Positions 43,172 to 52,709 of a stretch of 64,000 bases of DNA are shown one piece after another. Where the stretch lies: NCBI GenBank assembly GCA_002362625.1, contig DEUP01000001.1, forward strand, positions 9,540 through 73,539, given 5' to 3'. This DNA is from Clostridiales bacterium UBA3259. Its GTDB lineage: Bacteria; Bacillota_A; Clostridia; Oscillospirales; Oscillospiraceae. The position numbers and the translations under genes were made by a program. The notes under the pieces were generated by a model. It searched no databases, had not been told where the DNA came from, and was given only the letters and a program-made list of their open reading frames with translations. Within the stretch, counting starts at the first letter, position 1, and each line of letters opens with the position of its first letter.

Positions 43172-43783
43172 ATGAAGAAAGCAATGAAACGGTTCGGGAT
43201 TTGTCTGGTGGCGGCCCTTGCGGTATGGGGCGGCACACTGCTGGCGGATCGGCAGCGGCTGAACGAGGAGCTGATACGGCTTCACGTTGTAGCCAATTCC
43301 GACAGCCGGGAGGATCAGGCGGTAAAGTTACAGGTGCGGGACGCAGTCATCAAAAGCCTGGAAGAGGATCTGAAGGGTCTGGGAGATGTGGAGCAGGCGA
43401 AGGCTTACCTGACGGAAAACCTGGCCAAAATCCAGGCGGTTGCCAACGGGACCCTGGAAAAAGCCGGCTTTTCCGGAGACGCGGTGGTCTCATTGTGCAG
43501 GGAAGCCTTTGACACCCGGTATTATGATACCTTCACCCTGCCCGCGGGAGTTTATGAAGCCCTCAGGATCGTCATTGGGGAAGGGGAAGGACATAACTGG
43601 TGGTGCGTGGTATTTCCCACCTTCTGTGTTCCCGCGACTACGGAAGGGTTTGCGGACACGGCGGCAGGGGCGGGCTTCCCGGACTCCCTCACAGGCGCGC
43701 TGACCGGTGAGGAGGAATACGAAGTCCGGTTTTATCTGCTGGACGCCCTGGGCCGGGTGGAAAATTATTTCTTCCCCAGGTAG
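43172..43783 (+). CDS. spoIIR: Stage II sporulation protein R
   Basis: SpoIIR is made in the forespore, secreted into the intermembrane space, and triggers SpoIIGA to process pro-sigma-E. The 203-residue product has an N-terminal signal/anchor (FGICLVAALAVWGGTLLA), the family hallmark LIRLHVVANSDSREDQAVKL, and GEGEGHNWWCVVFPTFCVP near the C-terminus. The start at 43172 has only GGACGG upstream; 43184 (ATG) is an alternative. Its targets spoIIGA and sigE are at 6.6-8.1 kb. Confidence 0.92.
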   Translation: MKKAMKRFGICLVAALAVWGGTLLADRQRLNEELIRLHVVANSDSREDQAVKLQVRDAVIKSLEEDLKGLGDVEQAKAYLTENLAKIQAVANGTLEKAGFSGDAVVSLCREAFDTRYYDTFTLPAGVYEALRIVIGEGEGHNWWCVVFPTFCVPATTEGFADTAAGAGFPDSLTGALTGEEEYEVRFYLLDALGRVENYFFPR

Positions 43784-43847
43784 GCTTTCGTTGCGTGAAG
43801 GGGCGAAATGTGGTACAATGCAGAAAAAGAAAGAAGGAGGGGGTAGT

Positions 43848-46800
43848 ATGCTCCATCTGCTGCTGGGCCGGGACTGGACGGAAAACCGCGGCGTGATTCT
43901 CAAGCGGATCGCCCGGGACATTCAGGAGCGAAAGGGCAACCGGATCCTAATGGTTCCGGAGCTGATTACCCACGATACGGAGCGCCGGCTGTGTATGGCG
44001 GCGGGAGATACGGCCAGCCGGTACGCGGAGGTTTTGTCCTTTACCCGTCTGGCCCGCCGGGTAGCGGATGCCATGGGCAGCGCTGCCCGGGAGTGCCTGG
44101 ATGGCGGAGGCCGGGTGGTGGCGATGGCAGCCGCGGCAAGACAGCTTTCCAGCCAGCTCAAGGCTTATGCCGCGGTGGAGACCCAGCCGGAATTTCTCAC
44201 CGGGCTGATCAGCGCCGTGGATGAATTCAAGCGCTGCTGCATTACTGCCCAGGATCTGAAGACTGCCGCCGGACAGACGGAGGGAAGCCTTGCCCAGAAG
44301 CTGGAGGAGCTTTCTCTGCTGATGGAGGGCTATGACAGCCTGTGCAGCCGGGGAAAGCGGGATCCCAGAGATCAGATGACCTGGCTTTTAGAGCAGCTGG
44401 AGGAGGGCACCTTTGGAGAGGAGCATGTCTTTTACATAGACGGATTCCCGGATTTTACCAGGCAGAACCTGGCGGTTTTGGAGCATCTGATTCAGGTTTC
44501 GCCCAGCGTCACCGTCAGCTTAAACTGCGACCGGGCGGATTCCCCTCTGCTGGCCTTTGAAAAGGCGGGAAGCACGGCAAAGGAGCTGCTGCGGTGCGCG
44601 AATCGGGCCGGAATCCAGGTGGAAATCGAGGTCGTGCCACCAAAAGAGCTGCCGCTGTCCTCCGTGCGGAATGGCCTTTTCCAGGGACAGATTTCCAGGG
44701 GCGCTGCCCGGGGCGTACTCCATGCCTGCCGGGGGCAGTCACCCTACGGAGTCAGCATGGACGCGGCCAGGCAGGTGCGCGCCCTGGTCTCCCAGGGAAG
44801 CCGCTACCGGGACATTGCCCTGGTCTGTACGGATATGGGGGTATACCTGCCTCTGGTGGAGCTGATTTTCCAGCGCTGCCACATTCCGGTCTACCAGTCC
44901 GGTACAGAGGAGATTTTACAGAAAAGCGTCATCGCTACGGTGCTGACGGCGCTGGATGCCGCGTTAAGCGGCTTTGATCAGAGGAGCATTCTCCGCTATC
45001 TGCGCTCCGCTCTGTCGCCCCTGAGCCCGGATGAAGGCGACGAGCTGGAAAACTACGCGATTCTCTGGGGAATCCGGGGACAGAAATGGCTGACTCCCTG
45101 GAAAAACCATCCTGACGGCATCGGAGGCGTGAAGACGGAGGAATCGGAAGAGAAGCTCGCCTGGCTGAACGATGTCCGAAGCCTGGTGGTCACACCCCTG
45201 GAGCGGCTGCGGCAGGGCTTCCGGGACGCGAAGAATCTGCGGGAGCAGGTCACGGCGCTCTACGCCTTCCTGGGGGACATTGCCCTGGACAAGAGTCTGG
45301 CACAAATGGCAGAGGAGCTGGACGCCGCCGGTGACAACCGAGAGGCCCAGATTCTGGGCCAGCTGTGGGAGATTCTGATGTCCGCCCTGGAACAGATGTA
45401 TGACGTGCTGGGGGAGACCTATTGGGACAGCGATCATTTTGCGCGGCTTCTTCGGCTGCTGCTGAGCCAGTATGATGTGGGCACCATTCCGCCGGTGCTG
45501 GATGCGGTGCAGCTGGGGCCGGTGACGGCCATGCGCTGCAATCAGCAGAGGCATCTGATTCTCCTGGGCGCGGAAGAGGGGAAGCTGCCCGGCTATCCCG
45601 GTTCCACCGGCGTGCTGACAGACCAGGAGCGGGTCACCCTCCGGGAAATGGGGGTGCCCCTCACAGGCGGCGCCATGGAGGGCGTTCAGGCGGAATTCGC
45701 GGAAATCTACGGCGTCTTCTGCGGGGCCATGGAGAGCGTTCGCGTCTACGCCGCTGGGGATCAGCCCTCCTTTGTTTTCCGGCGGCTGGCGGAGCTGGCC
45801 GGCGGCGAGGAAGCCGTCCCGGAGGGGCAGAGTCTTGCCTGGGCGGATCCCTTTGAAGCGGGAGCGTATCTGGCCCGGTGGAATGGGGAGAGGGAAGCGG
45901 AGGAGCTGAATGTCCGGGAGGACTATCTGTCCGTCTGCCGCCGCAGGGATTATGCCCTGGGAAGGGTGGAGGAGAAAAACATCCGCAGGCTTTACGGCGA
46001 GACCTTAAACCTGTCCGCCTCGCAAATCGACAGGCAGGCGGAATGCCGCCTGTCCTATTTCCTGAAATACGGCATAAAAGCCAGGGAGAGAAAGGAAGCG
46101 GTGATCGATCCGGCGGAATTCGGCACCTATGTCCACGCTGTTTTGGAGCATACCTGTAAGACAGTGCAGGAGCTGGGGGGCTTCCATCGGGTATCCCGGG
46201 AAGAAACCCAGGAGATCGCCCACCGGTTCAGTGAGGAATACGCAAAAGAGCGGTTCGGCGACCTGGATTCCCAGCGGGTTGCCTACCTGTTCCGCCGGAA
46301 CGTCCAGGAGCTGGACATGGTGGTGGGAGAGCTGTGGCAGGAGCTGCGGGAGGCGGCCTTTGAACCCGCGGACTTTGAGGTGGATTTCGGCGGAGAGGGC
46401 GGGCTTCCGGCTATCCCGGTGCCAAACAGAAAAATGAACGCCATTCTGCGGGGCTTCATTGACCGGATGGATACCTGGCATTCCGGAGGAAGCGTCTACT
46501 ACCGGGTTGTGGACTACAAAACCGGCAGGAAGGATTTTGACTACTGCGATGTGTTTAATGGGGTGGGGCTGCAAATGCTTCTGTACCTCTTTGCCCTCCG
46601 GGAAAGCGGCCATGAGGCCCTGGGAAGCCGACCGGTACCCGCGGGGGTTCAGTATTTCCCGGCGAGGGCTCCGTTCCTTCCCACGGATGGAAGGCTGACC
46701 GAGGGAGAAGCGGAGCAGGAACGGCTGGCACAATGGAGGCGAAAGGGACTGCTGCTGGAGGATGAAGGGGTCCTGCAGGCCATGGAGCCGGGAGAAAAGC

Positions 46801-47108
46801 CCAGGCGGATGGACTACACCGTGAAAAAGGACGGGAGCCTCTCCGGAGACATTGCCAGCCGGGAACAGCTTGCCGCGCTGAAAGACTATATTTTTAAAAC
46901 CCTGGCGGCCATGGTGGAGGATATCGCCTCGGGGAACGTGGAACCCAATCCCTATACCCGGGGAACCAGCCACGATGCCTGCGCTTACTGCCCCTACGGG
47001 GTGATCTGCCACAAGGAAACGGTGGAGGGACGCAGAAACTATAAGACCATGAAGCCCCAGCAGTTCTGGGAGGCCATCGGGAGGGAGGAAAAGGGGAATG
47101 GCAGATAA
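43848..47108 (+). CDS. addB: ATP-dependent helicase/nuclease subunit B
   Basis: AddB pairs with AddA for double-strand-break end resection. From the ATG at 43848 (behind GAAGGAGGGGG) it has 1086 residues. The C-terminal RecB-type nuclease shows GFIDRMD and VVDYKTGR; the iron-sulfur cluster ligands are the Cys in QAECRLSYFLKYG (about 730) and CAYCPYGVIC near the end. The N-terminal nucleotide site, normally GxxGxGKT, reads LLGRDWTENRG, so the Walker Lys-Thr is missing. The frame is open further upstream over spoIIR but lacks a ribosome site there. Overlaps addA by 11 bases. Confidence 0.94.
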   Translation: MLHLLLGRDWTENRGVILKRIARDIQERKGNRILMVPELITHDTERRLCMAAGDTASRYAEVLSFTRLARRVADAMGSAARECLDGGGRVVAMAAAARQLSSQLKAYAAVETQPEFLTGLISAVDEFKRCCITAQDLKTAAGQTEGSLAQKLEELSLLMEGYDSLCSRGKRDPRDQMTWLLEQLEEGTFGEEHVFYIDGFPDFTRQNLAVLEHLIQVSPSVTVSLNCDRADSPLLAFEKAGSTAKELLRCANRAGIQVEIEVVPPKELPLSSVRNGLFQGQISRGAARGVLHACRGQSPYGVSMDAARQVRALVSQGSRYRDIALVCTDMGVYLPLVELIFQRCHIPVYQSGTEEILQKSVIATVLTALDAALSGFDQRSILRYLRSALSPLSPDEGDELENYAILWGIRGQKWLTPWKNHPDGIGGVKTEESEEKLAWLNDVRSLVVTPLERLRQGFRDAKNLREQVTALYAFLGDIALDKSLAQMAEELDAAGDNREAQILGQLWEILMSALEQMYDVLGETYWDSDHFARLLRLLLSQYDVGTIPPVLDAVQLGPVTAMRCNQQRHLILLGAEEGKLPGYPGSTGVLTDQERVTLREMGVPLTGGAMEGVQAEFAEIYGVFCGAMESVRVYAAGDQPSFVFRRLAELAGGEEAVPEGQSLAWADPFEAGAYLARWNGEREAEELNVREDYLSVCRRRDYALGRVEEKNIRRLYGETLNLSASQIDRQAECRLSYFLKYGIKARERKEAVIDPAEFGTYVHAVLEHTCKTVQELGGFHRVSREETQEIAHRFSEEYAKERFGDLDSQRVAYLFRRNVQELDMVVGELWQELREAAFEPADFEVDFGGEGGLPAIPVPNRKMNAILRGFIDRMDTWHSGGSVYYRVVDYKTGRKDFDYCDVFNGVGLQMLLYLFALRESGHEALGSRPVPAGVQYFPARAPFLPTDGRLTEGEAEQERLAQWRRKGLLLEDEGVLQAMEPGEKPRRMDYTVKKDGSLSGDIASREQLAALKDYIFKTLAAMVEDIASGNVEPNPYTRGTSHDACAYCPYGVICHKETVEGRRNYKTMKPQQFWEAIGREEKGNGR

Positions 47109-50100
47109 GCTGACAAAACAGCAGCGTCAGGCGGTGGAAGACCGTGGGGGAGAGCTGCTGGTATCCGCCGCGGCCGGTTCCGGAAAAACCAAGGTTTTGG
47201 TGGATCGCCTCATGGGATACCTGACAGACCCCAAGGATCCGGCCAACCTGGACGAATTTGTAATCATCACCTATACCAAGGCCGCGGCCTCGGAGCTGCG
47301 GGGAAAGATCGCCGCCAAGCTTACGGAGCGGATCGCCCAGGAGCCGGAGAACCGGCACCTGCAAAAGCAGATGCAGCGGCTGGTGCTCACAAAAATCTCC
47401 ACGGTACATAGCTTTTGCAGCGACCTGCTTCGGGAATACGCCTACCGGCTGGACATTGCGGCGGATTTTCGCATGGCGGATGAAAACGAATGTCAGGAGC
47501 TTCGGGAGGAGATCCTCACGGATCTCCTGGAACAGGCCTATGAAAACGCCGGAGAGGACCCGGACTTCCGTACCCTGGTGGATACCCAGGGCCTGGGACG
47601 GGATGACCGGCTGGTGCCGGAGATCATTCAAAAGGTGTACGACAGTGCCCGTTGCCACCTGAATCCGGAGGACTGGCTGAAAAAATGCGCTGACGCCGCC
47701 GATATGGGGGAGATCACCGATCCGGCGAAGACGGTGTGGGGACACTATCTGATCGACGATCTCCACGGCTATCTGGACTGCCAGATCAAGGTGATGAAGG
47801 GCTGCGCCGAGGAAGCGGCGGCTTGTGAAGGTATGGAAAAGGCCTCGGCGAACCTGCGGGATACGGTATACCAGCTGGAAGAATTGAGAAGCGCGCAAAC
47901 CTGGGACGAAATCTCCCGGAAGCGAAATGTTGACTACGGAAGACTGGTCTTTCCCAGAAAGAAGTCGAATCCGGAGCTGGAAGAGCGGATCAAGGCGGTG
48001 CGGGACGCCTGCAAAACCGGCGTGGCAAAAAAGCTCAGCGCCTTTACGGACGATTCCGCTCAGGTGCTTTCCGACATGAACCAGGCCGCCTCCGGCGTCC
48101 GGGCGCTGATTGCCCTGGTGAAGCGGTTTGACCAGGGCTTTTCCACCGTAAAGCGGAGCCGTCGGATTCTGGACTTTGGGGATCTGGAGCATAAAACCCT
48201 GGATTTGCTCATGGGAAAATCCCGCAGCGGCCCCACCGGGGCGGCGCTGGAAATCGGCGCGCGGTATCGGGAGATCATGGTGGACGAATACCAGGATTCC
48301 AACGGCGTCCAGGACGCCATTTTCCGGGCGCTGACCTGGGAGAGGAAAAACTGCTTTCTGGTGGGCGACGTAAAGCAGTCCATTTACCAGTTCCGCCTGG
48401 CGGATCCGGATATTTTCCTAAAAAAATACCACGCCTACGGCACCATTGAGGATGCCATACCGGGGAAGGGAAGAAAGGTGCTGCTCAGCCACAACTTCCG
48501 TTCCGGGGGAGAGATTGTGGAAGGGGTAAACGACGTATTCCGGGCTTGTATGCGGCCCAAGGTGGGCGGCCTTTCCTATGGCGAAGGGGAGGCCCTCCGG
48601 GAGGGGATTCCCCATGAACCGCTGCCGGAGCCGGGAGTGGAGCTGTACGCTCTGGTCACCGGTGAGAACGGATACGGTGAGGAAGCCGCCTTTGTGGCGG
48701 ACAAGATACAGAAAATGCTTCACGATGGCACCCAGATCCGATGCGAGACGGGCTGGAAGCGGGTGGAGCCGGAGGACATTGTGATTTTGCTTCGCTCTCC
48801 CGGCAGCGCGGGAGGAGACTTCCAGCGGGAGCTGGAAAACCGGGGCATCCGCTGTGCCACCGGCGGAGGAATCGATCTGCTGGAAACGGAGGAAATCGGC
48901 ACGTTCCGATCCTTCCTGGAAATCATATGGAACCCGCGGCAGGACATTCCTCTGATTGCCGCTTTGGCAAGCCCTATTTTCGGCTTTACCGCCGACGATC
49001 TGGCCCGGCTGCGGGGTGGGAGAAAAAAGGGAAGCGTCTATGACGCACTGCTGGCCTCAGAGCTTCCCAAGGCAAAAGCGTTTCTCGGTACTCTGGAGGC
49101 CCTTCGCCAGGAGGCCAGGCGCTGCACCCTGACGGTGCTGCTTCAGCAATGCCTGAGCCTGACACGGCTGGACAGCGTCTACGCCGCCATGCCGGGAGGG
49201 GAGGCCAAAAGCGCCAATTTGCAGGCCTTTTATCAGCTGGCCGCCGACTTCGAAAAGGGAAGCCTGAGGGATTTGTCTCAATTTCTGGATTACCTGACCT
49301 CCCTGGAAGCCCGGGGACTGACTGTGGAGGGAGCGTCCGGGGGAGGCTGCGTCACCATTATGAGCATCCACAAGTCCAAGGGCCTGGAATTCCCGGTGGT
49401 GTTTCTGTGCAATCTCTCCCGGAAATTCAACCGGGAAAGCCTTCGTGCCCAGATCCTTTCCGATAAGGAGCTGGGACTGGGACTATCCGTGGCGGATACG
49501 GTGAACCGGATTCGCTACCCCTCCATTGCCAAACGTGCCATTGCCGTGAGGATGACAGAGGAAAGTGTGTCGGAGGAGCTGCGGGTGCTGTATGTGGCTA
49601 TGACCCGGGCCAGAGACCGGCTGATTATGACCTACAGCGCCAAGAATTTGGAGGGACGGCTAAAGGACATTGTGCTTCGTCAGTCCGGGGACGATGGAGA
49701 GCTGCTCTGTCAGGAGGCAGGCTGTCTGGGAGACTGGGTGCTTCTGGCGGCCCTCCGGCACACGGAAGCGGGGGAGCTTCACGCCCTGGGAGGAAAGCCC
49801 CAGGAAACCCATTCAAGCACATATCCCTGGAAGATCTGCGTTGTAGAAACGGCGGAGGGCGGCGGGGGAGGCTGTGCCTGGCAGGAGACCCTGGGCACCA
49901 TGCCGGAAACGGCTATGGAGGAGCTGAGAAGCGCTCTGACCTTCCGCTATGCCCACGAGGCCGCTACCCTGGCGCCCTCCAAGCAGACGGCCACAGGCAG
50001 AAAGGGTCGGGTAAAGGACGAGGAAGCCGCCGAGAACGCCAAGGCGCCGAAAGCCTCTCCGCAGGTCTGGCGGGAGCCCGCCTTCCTGTCCCGGAAGGTT

Positions 50101-50607
50101 CAGGGGAAGGCCTATGGTACAGCCATCCACGCCGCCCTCCAATACATCCGCTACGAGAATTGCGGCAGTGAAGGGGAGGTTTCCCAGGAAATTGCCCGGC
50201 TGGTGGAGGAAGGCTATCTTCCTGAGGAGCAGGGGAAGATGGTGGACTGCGGGAAGATCGCCCGGTTCTTTGGCACGGACCTCGGCAGAAAGCTTCGCGG
50301 TGGAATGTCCTGCCTCCGGGAATTTAAATTTTCTATTCTGGACGACGGAAGCCATTATGGAGAGAATCTGGAGGGCGAGCAGGTGCTGCTGCAGGGCGTG
50401 GTGGACTGCGCGCTTCTGGAAGAGGACGGGATCACGGTCATTGACTTTAAGACGGACTATGTAACGAAGGATACGCTTGCGGCGGTGACAGAGCGCTACC
50501 GTCCCCAGGTGGAGGTCTACGGGGAAGCCCTCAGCAGAATCTATGAGAAGCCTATTAAGGGGAAGTACCTGTATTTCTTCCACCTAGGACGCTTTGAAAG
50601 CGTGTAA
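47098..50607 (+). CDS. addA: ATP-dependent helicase/nuclease subunit A
   Basis: AddA supplies helicase and nuclease activity of the AddAB complex. At 1169 residues it is near full length. Motifs: Q-motif LTKQQRQAVED, Walker A AAAGSGKTKVL (about 20-30), Ia TYTKAAASEL, II MVDEYQDSN, III LVGDVKQSIYQFRLAD, IV LSHNFRS, V IHKSKGLEFPVVF, VI YVAMTRARDRL. The C-terminal nuclease has AIHAALQYI and GVVDCALLEEDGITVIDFKT. Terminated by a hairpin at 50626-50661. Confidence 0.97.
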   Translation: MADKLTKQQRQAVEDRGGELLVSAAAGSGKTKVLVDRLMGYLTDPKDPANLDEFVIITYTKAAASELRGKIAAKLTERIAQEPENRHLQKQMQRLVLTKISTVHSFCSDLLREYAYRLDIAADFRMADENECQELREEILTDLLEQAYENAGEDPDFRTLVDTQGLGRDDRLVPEIIQKVYDSARCHLNPEDWLKKCADAADMGEITDPAKTVWGHYLIDDLHGYLDCQIKVMKGCAEEAAACEGMEKASANLRDTVYQLEELRSAQTWDEISRKRNVDYGRLVFPRKKSNPELEERIKAVRDACKTGVAKKLSAFTDDSAQVLSDMNQAASGVRALIALVKRFDQGFSTVKRSRRILDFGDLEHKTLDLLMGKSRSGPTGAALEIGARYREIMVDEYQDSNGVQDAIFRALTWERKNCFLVGDVKQSIYQFRLADPDIFLKKYHAYGTIEDAIPGKGRKVLLSHNFRSGGEIVEGVNDVFRACMRPKVGGLSYGEGEALREGIPHEPLPEPGVELYALVTGENGYGEEAAFVADKIQKMLHDGTQIRCETGWKRVEPEDIVILLRSPGSAGGDFQRELENRGIRCATGGGIDLLETEEIGTFRSFLEIIWNPRQDIPLIAALASPIFGFTADDLARLRGGRKKGSVYDALLASELPKAKAFLGTLEALRQEARRCTLTVLLQQCLSLTRLDSVYAAMPGGEAKSANLQAFYQLAADFEKGSLRDLSQFLDYLTSLEARGLTVEGASGGGCVTIMSIHKSKGLEFPVVFLCNLSRKFNRESLRAQILSDKELGLGLSVADTVNRIRYPSIAKRAIAVRMTEESVSEELRVLYVAMTRARDRLIMTYSAKNLEGRLKDIVLRQSGDDGELLCQEAGCLGDWVLLAALRHTEAGELHALGGKPQETHSSTYPWKICVVETAEGGGGGCAWQETLGTMPETAMEELRSALTFRYAHEAATLAPSKQTATGRKGRVKDEEAAENAKAPKASPQVWREPAFLSRKVQGKAYGTAIHAALQYIRYENCGSEGEVSQEIARLVEEGYLPEEQGKMVDCGKIARFFGTDLGRKLRGGMSCLREFKFSILDDGSHYGENLEGEQVLLQGVVDCALLEEDGITVIDFKTDYVTKDTLAAVTERYRPQVEVYGEALSRIYEKPIKGKYLYFFHLGRFESV

Positions 50608-50625
50608 TAAAGGGAAAAATGAATC

Positions 50626-50661
50626 AAAGCCCCATGTCAAACCGTTTTGACATGGAGCTTT
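50626..50661 (+). terminator. Terminator of addBA
   Basis: Arms AAAGCCCCATGTCAAA and TTTGACATGGAGCTTT (one mismatch) close a CCGT loop 18 bases after addA. Confidence 0.8.
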
Positions 50662-50769
50662 GGCAAATGTCAAGGGCTTTTGATGGCAAAAAGAACGTTG
50701 AGGTGGTAAGCTTCAGATGGTTCAAGAGAACAGGGCCATGGAGAAATCAAAAGGAAAGGAGGGAAAAGG

Positions 50770-50898
50770 TTGGAGGTTGGCGCGCAAATAAAAAAATACC
50801 GTGGTCATTTGGGTATTTCTCAAGAGGAGCTGGCGGATAAGGTCTATGTGAGCAGGCAGACGGTATCCAATTGGGAAACAGGAGTTTCCCATAGTTAA
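50770..50898 (+). pseudogene. 5' half of an XRE/membrane-protein gene split by the mobile element
   Basis: A TTG start six bases after AGGAGGG gives 42 residues: EVGAQIKKYRGHLGISQEEL, then ADKVYVSRQTVSNWETG and a foreign GVSHS-type tail with TAA. This is the first part of a Cro/C1 helix-turn-helix, cut at NWETG. The second half is at 58118-58591. Joining through GGGAAAC restores NWETGKSYPDIHSV, the usual continuation in this family, and a 192-residue protein. Not long enough for routine gene calling. Confidence 0.88.
50873..50890 (+). other. Left attachment site (attL) of the serine-recombinase element
   Basis: GGGAAAC at 50873-50879 is shared with the right junction at 58116-58122; the crossover lies inside it. 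GGGAAAC-AGGA-GTTTCCC also forms a 7-bp-arm inverted repeat at the left end, a plausible recombinase-binding feature. The shared core contains a GA dinucleotide, the crossover dinucleotide known for TndX/TnpX-type enzymes. Confidence 0.75.
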
Positions 50899-50929
50899 AG
50901 ATACCACACCAAATATAACGAATCCACGC

Positions 50930-51907
50930 TTATATGATACTGCATGAAAAAAGGTACTTGATAAAAGCAATGAAGCGCAATATCAAGTACCTTTTTGATT
51001 TGTATTTTACACGGTTAACGGAAATATCAAAAATATTATAAATCAGCAGATAGCCACACAATACAAACATCAGAACAAATACTACGGCAAATAAGATGGA
51101 CTCCGAAGAAATCATGGCTTTTCCCATCTGGTTTTCAACAGAGAGGATAAAGTTATCGGCAGACATATCCTCTGGATTGCCGCCGATGGAGTAGACAAAG
51201 TTATCCATCTGTTCCTTAATGTTCCTCTTGTCTTTCAGCACAACTTCAGAAAAAGTAACCCCTGAGATTTCTCCATCCACTGCGCGGGTATTTTTCACTA
51301 CATCCGGATTATCTTTTACAAACTGCTCTGAAAGAACGGCCACACTGATCATATCGTTACTTGCTTCCCACCAGCCGGAAAGCACCATATCATAATGATA
51401 GGTTTTTCCACGCAGCTCAAATTCCAGAGGAACTTCTGCTCCGATCTCCGGTTCCACACCAAGGGCTTTTAACGCCAGTTCGGTAGTAGCAATTTCATTC
51501 GCCTTTTCCGGCGCTGAACCATGCGTTGGCACGCAGAATGTAAGTTCCTGCTGTATGCTGTCAGCATAGTTTAATTCAACAGAATGACCCACGGCGTTGC
51601 TTGCATATCCAATCGTCCGCCGATGACCTGCCTGCTCCACAAAATCACTGTTTTTCAGTTGCTCAAATTGCTCCTCTGTCATATAGCCGAAGGTTCCATC
51701 TCCCTTGCTGCCTTTCTGCATCTGCATAGAGAGCTGCATGGAGGATACCATGTTAAATGCCAGTGAAGTGATGGATGTAAACAAAAATGCTGTCAGAACG
51801 ATCGCAAGAATCGCCGCCAGATTACGAACCTTATTCTTCTTGAAATATTGTTTAGACAGCCGTTTGATGGTTTTTGTATTATTATTGCCAAATAGAATGT
51901 CATTCAT
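50930..51907 (-). CDS. FtsX-like ABC transporter permease, truncated
   Basis: From the ATG at 51907 (behind GGGGGCGGG) 325 residues remain: a cytosolic N-terminus, membrane segment NLAAILAIVLTAFLFTSITS (about 30-50), a large MacB-like outer domain (60-260) and a second membrane segment SILFAVVFVLMFVLCGYLLIYNIF (about 275-298). Full-length proteins of this type have two FtsX modules and 650-850 residues. The frame ends in a non-homologous tail (YLILRFIAFIKYLFSCSII) encoded by a hairpin. Partner of the ATPase at 51921. Probably non-functional for transport. Confidence 0.8.
   Translation of the reverse strand: MNDILFGNNNTKTIKRLSKQYFKKNKVRNLAAILAIVLTAFLFTSITSLAFNMVSSMQLSMQMQKGSKGDGTFGYMTEEQFEQLKNSDFVEQAGHRRTIGYASNAVGHSVELNYADSIQQELTFCVPTHGSAPEKANEIATTELALKALGVEPEIGAEVPLEFELRGKTYHYDMVLSGWWEASNDMISVAVLSEQFVKDNPDVVKNTRAVDGEISGVTFSEVVLKDKRNIKEQMDNFVYSIGGNPEDMSADNFILSVENQMGKAMISSESILFAVVFVLMFVLCGYLLIYNIFDISVNRVKYKSKRYLILRFIAFIKYLFSCSII
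50948..50996 (-). terminator. Terminator hairpin inside the truncated permease end
   Basis: Perfect 15-base arms AAAAAGGTACTTGAT and ATCAAGTACCTTTTT with a 19-base loop, T-rich on the minus strand. It lies within the last codons of the permease frame, which suggests the foreign tail arose by a deletion that joined the gene to a distant terminator. Confidence 0.75.
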
Positions 51908-51920
51908 AGTCCCGCCCCCT

Positions 51921-52586
51921 TTACTGTACGATTTTGCCATCCTCAATCCGAATAATACGGTCGGCGAGCTGGGCGATCTCATTGTTATGAGTAATCATTA
52001 CAAGAGTTTGTTGAAATTTCTGGCTGGTTACTTTCAAAAGCCCCAGCACATCACTGCTGGTCTTGCTGTCCAGGTTGCCGGTAGGTTCGTCTGCCAGAAC
52101 GATAGCGGGCTTCGACACCAGAGCGCGGGCAATCGCCACACGCTGTTGCTGACCGCCGGAGAGGTTGTTGGGCATATTGTTCAGCTTATCCTCCAGCCCC
52201 AGCATCTGCACTACTTCTTTCATAAACTTCTTGTCTACTTTGTTTCCGTCCAGCTCCACAGGCAGCACGATGTTTTCGTAGACATTTAGCACCGGAACCA
52301 GATTGTAGTTCTGGAAGATGAAGCCAATCTTTCTCCTACGGAAGATAGTAAGCTGCTCATCTTTTAATGTGGAGAGTTCACGCCCATCCACAATAACCTT
52401 GCCGGAGGTAGGCACATCCAGCCCGCCAATCATGTTCAGCAGAGTGGATTTGCCGCTGCCGGAGGTTCCTACGATGGCTACAAATTCGCCCTTTTCAATG
52501 GAGAGGGTCACACCATCCAAGGCTCTGGTAATGTTCGGCTTTGCGCCATAATATTTTTTCAGTTCAGTCGTTTGCAAAATGCTCAT
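51921..52586 (-). CDS. ABC transporter ATP-binding protein (MacB/LolD/BceA type)
   Basis: From the ATG at 52586 (eight bases after AAAGGATGG) it has 221 residues with Walker [13 protein letters not shown] (about 38-49), Q-loop [15 protein letters not shown], signature [15 protein letters not shown], Walker [14 protein letters not shown] and THN. This subclass works with FtsX-like permeases in antimicrobial-peptide export or resistance. Directly precedes the truncated permease on the same strand. Its promoter region carries the same direct repeats as the response-regulator promoter. Confidence 0.92.
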   Translation of the reverse strand: MSILQTTELKKYYGAKPNITRALDGVTLSIEKGEFVAIVGTSGSGKSTLLNMIGGLDVPTSGKVIVDGRELSTLKDEQLTIFRRRKIGFIFQNYNLVPVLNVYENIVLPVELDGNKVDKKFMKEVVQMLGLEDKLNNMPNNLSGGQQQRVAIARALVSKPAIVLADEPTGNLDSKTSSDVLGLLKVTSQKFQQTLVMITHNNEIAQLADRIIRIEDGKIVQ

Positions 52587-52618
52587 AAAGAACACCATCC
52601 TTTCTTTTTGATAAATCC

Positions 52619-52651
52619 ATTGTAACGACCAAACCTCACAGAAATGTCACA
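52619..52651 (-). promoter_or_regulatory. ABC operon promoter with response-regulator direct repeat
   Basis: Minus strand: TGTGACATTTC directly followed by TGTGAGGTTT (52651-52631), an 11-bp direct repeat typical of OmpR/PhoB-type binding, then -10 TACAAT (52624-52619). The repeat covers the -35 region. The same two units occur in swapped order before the response-regulator gene. Confidence 0.65.
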
Positions 52652-52672
52652 GCCGATATAATAAATTGCCCT

Positions 52673-52698
52673 GAAATGTCACAATTCTGTGACATTTC
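52673..52698. promoter_or_regulatory. Palindrome of the TGTGACATTTC motif
   Basis: GAAATGTCACA and TGTGACATTTC are perfect 11-base arms around ATTC, 12 bases beyond the sensor-kinase stop codon. It may act as terminator of the regulator-kinase operon (T-run TTTTTTTT just before it on the minus strand is on the wrong side) or as a further operator site. Confidence 0.5.
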
Positions 52699-52709
52699 AA
52701 AAAAACAGG

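Noticed and set aside
50619..50840. 73-codon plus-strand frame after addA
   Set aside because: It covers the addBA terminator and reads the split XRE gene in the wrong frame; the XRE frame from 50770 is the real one.
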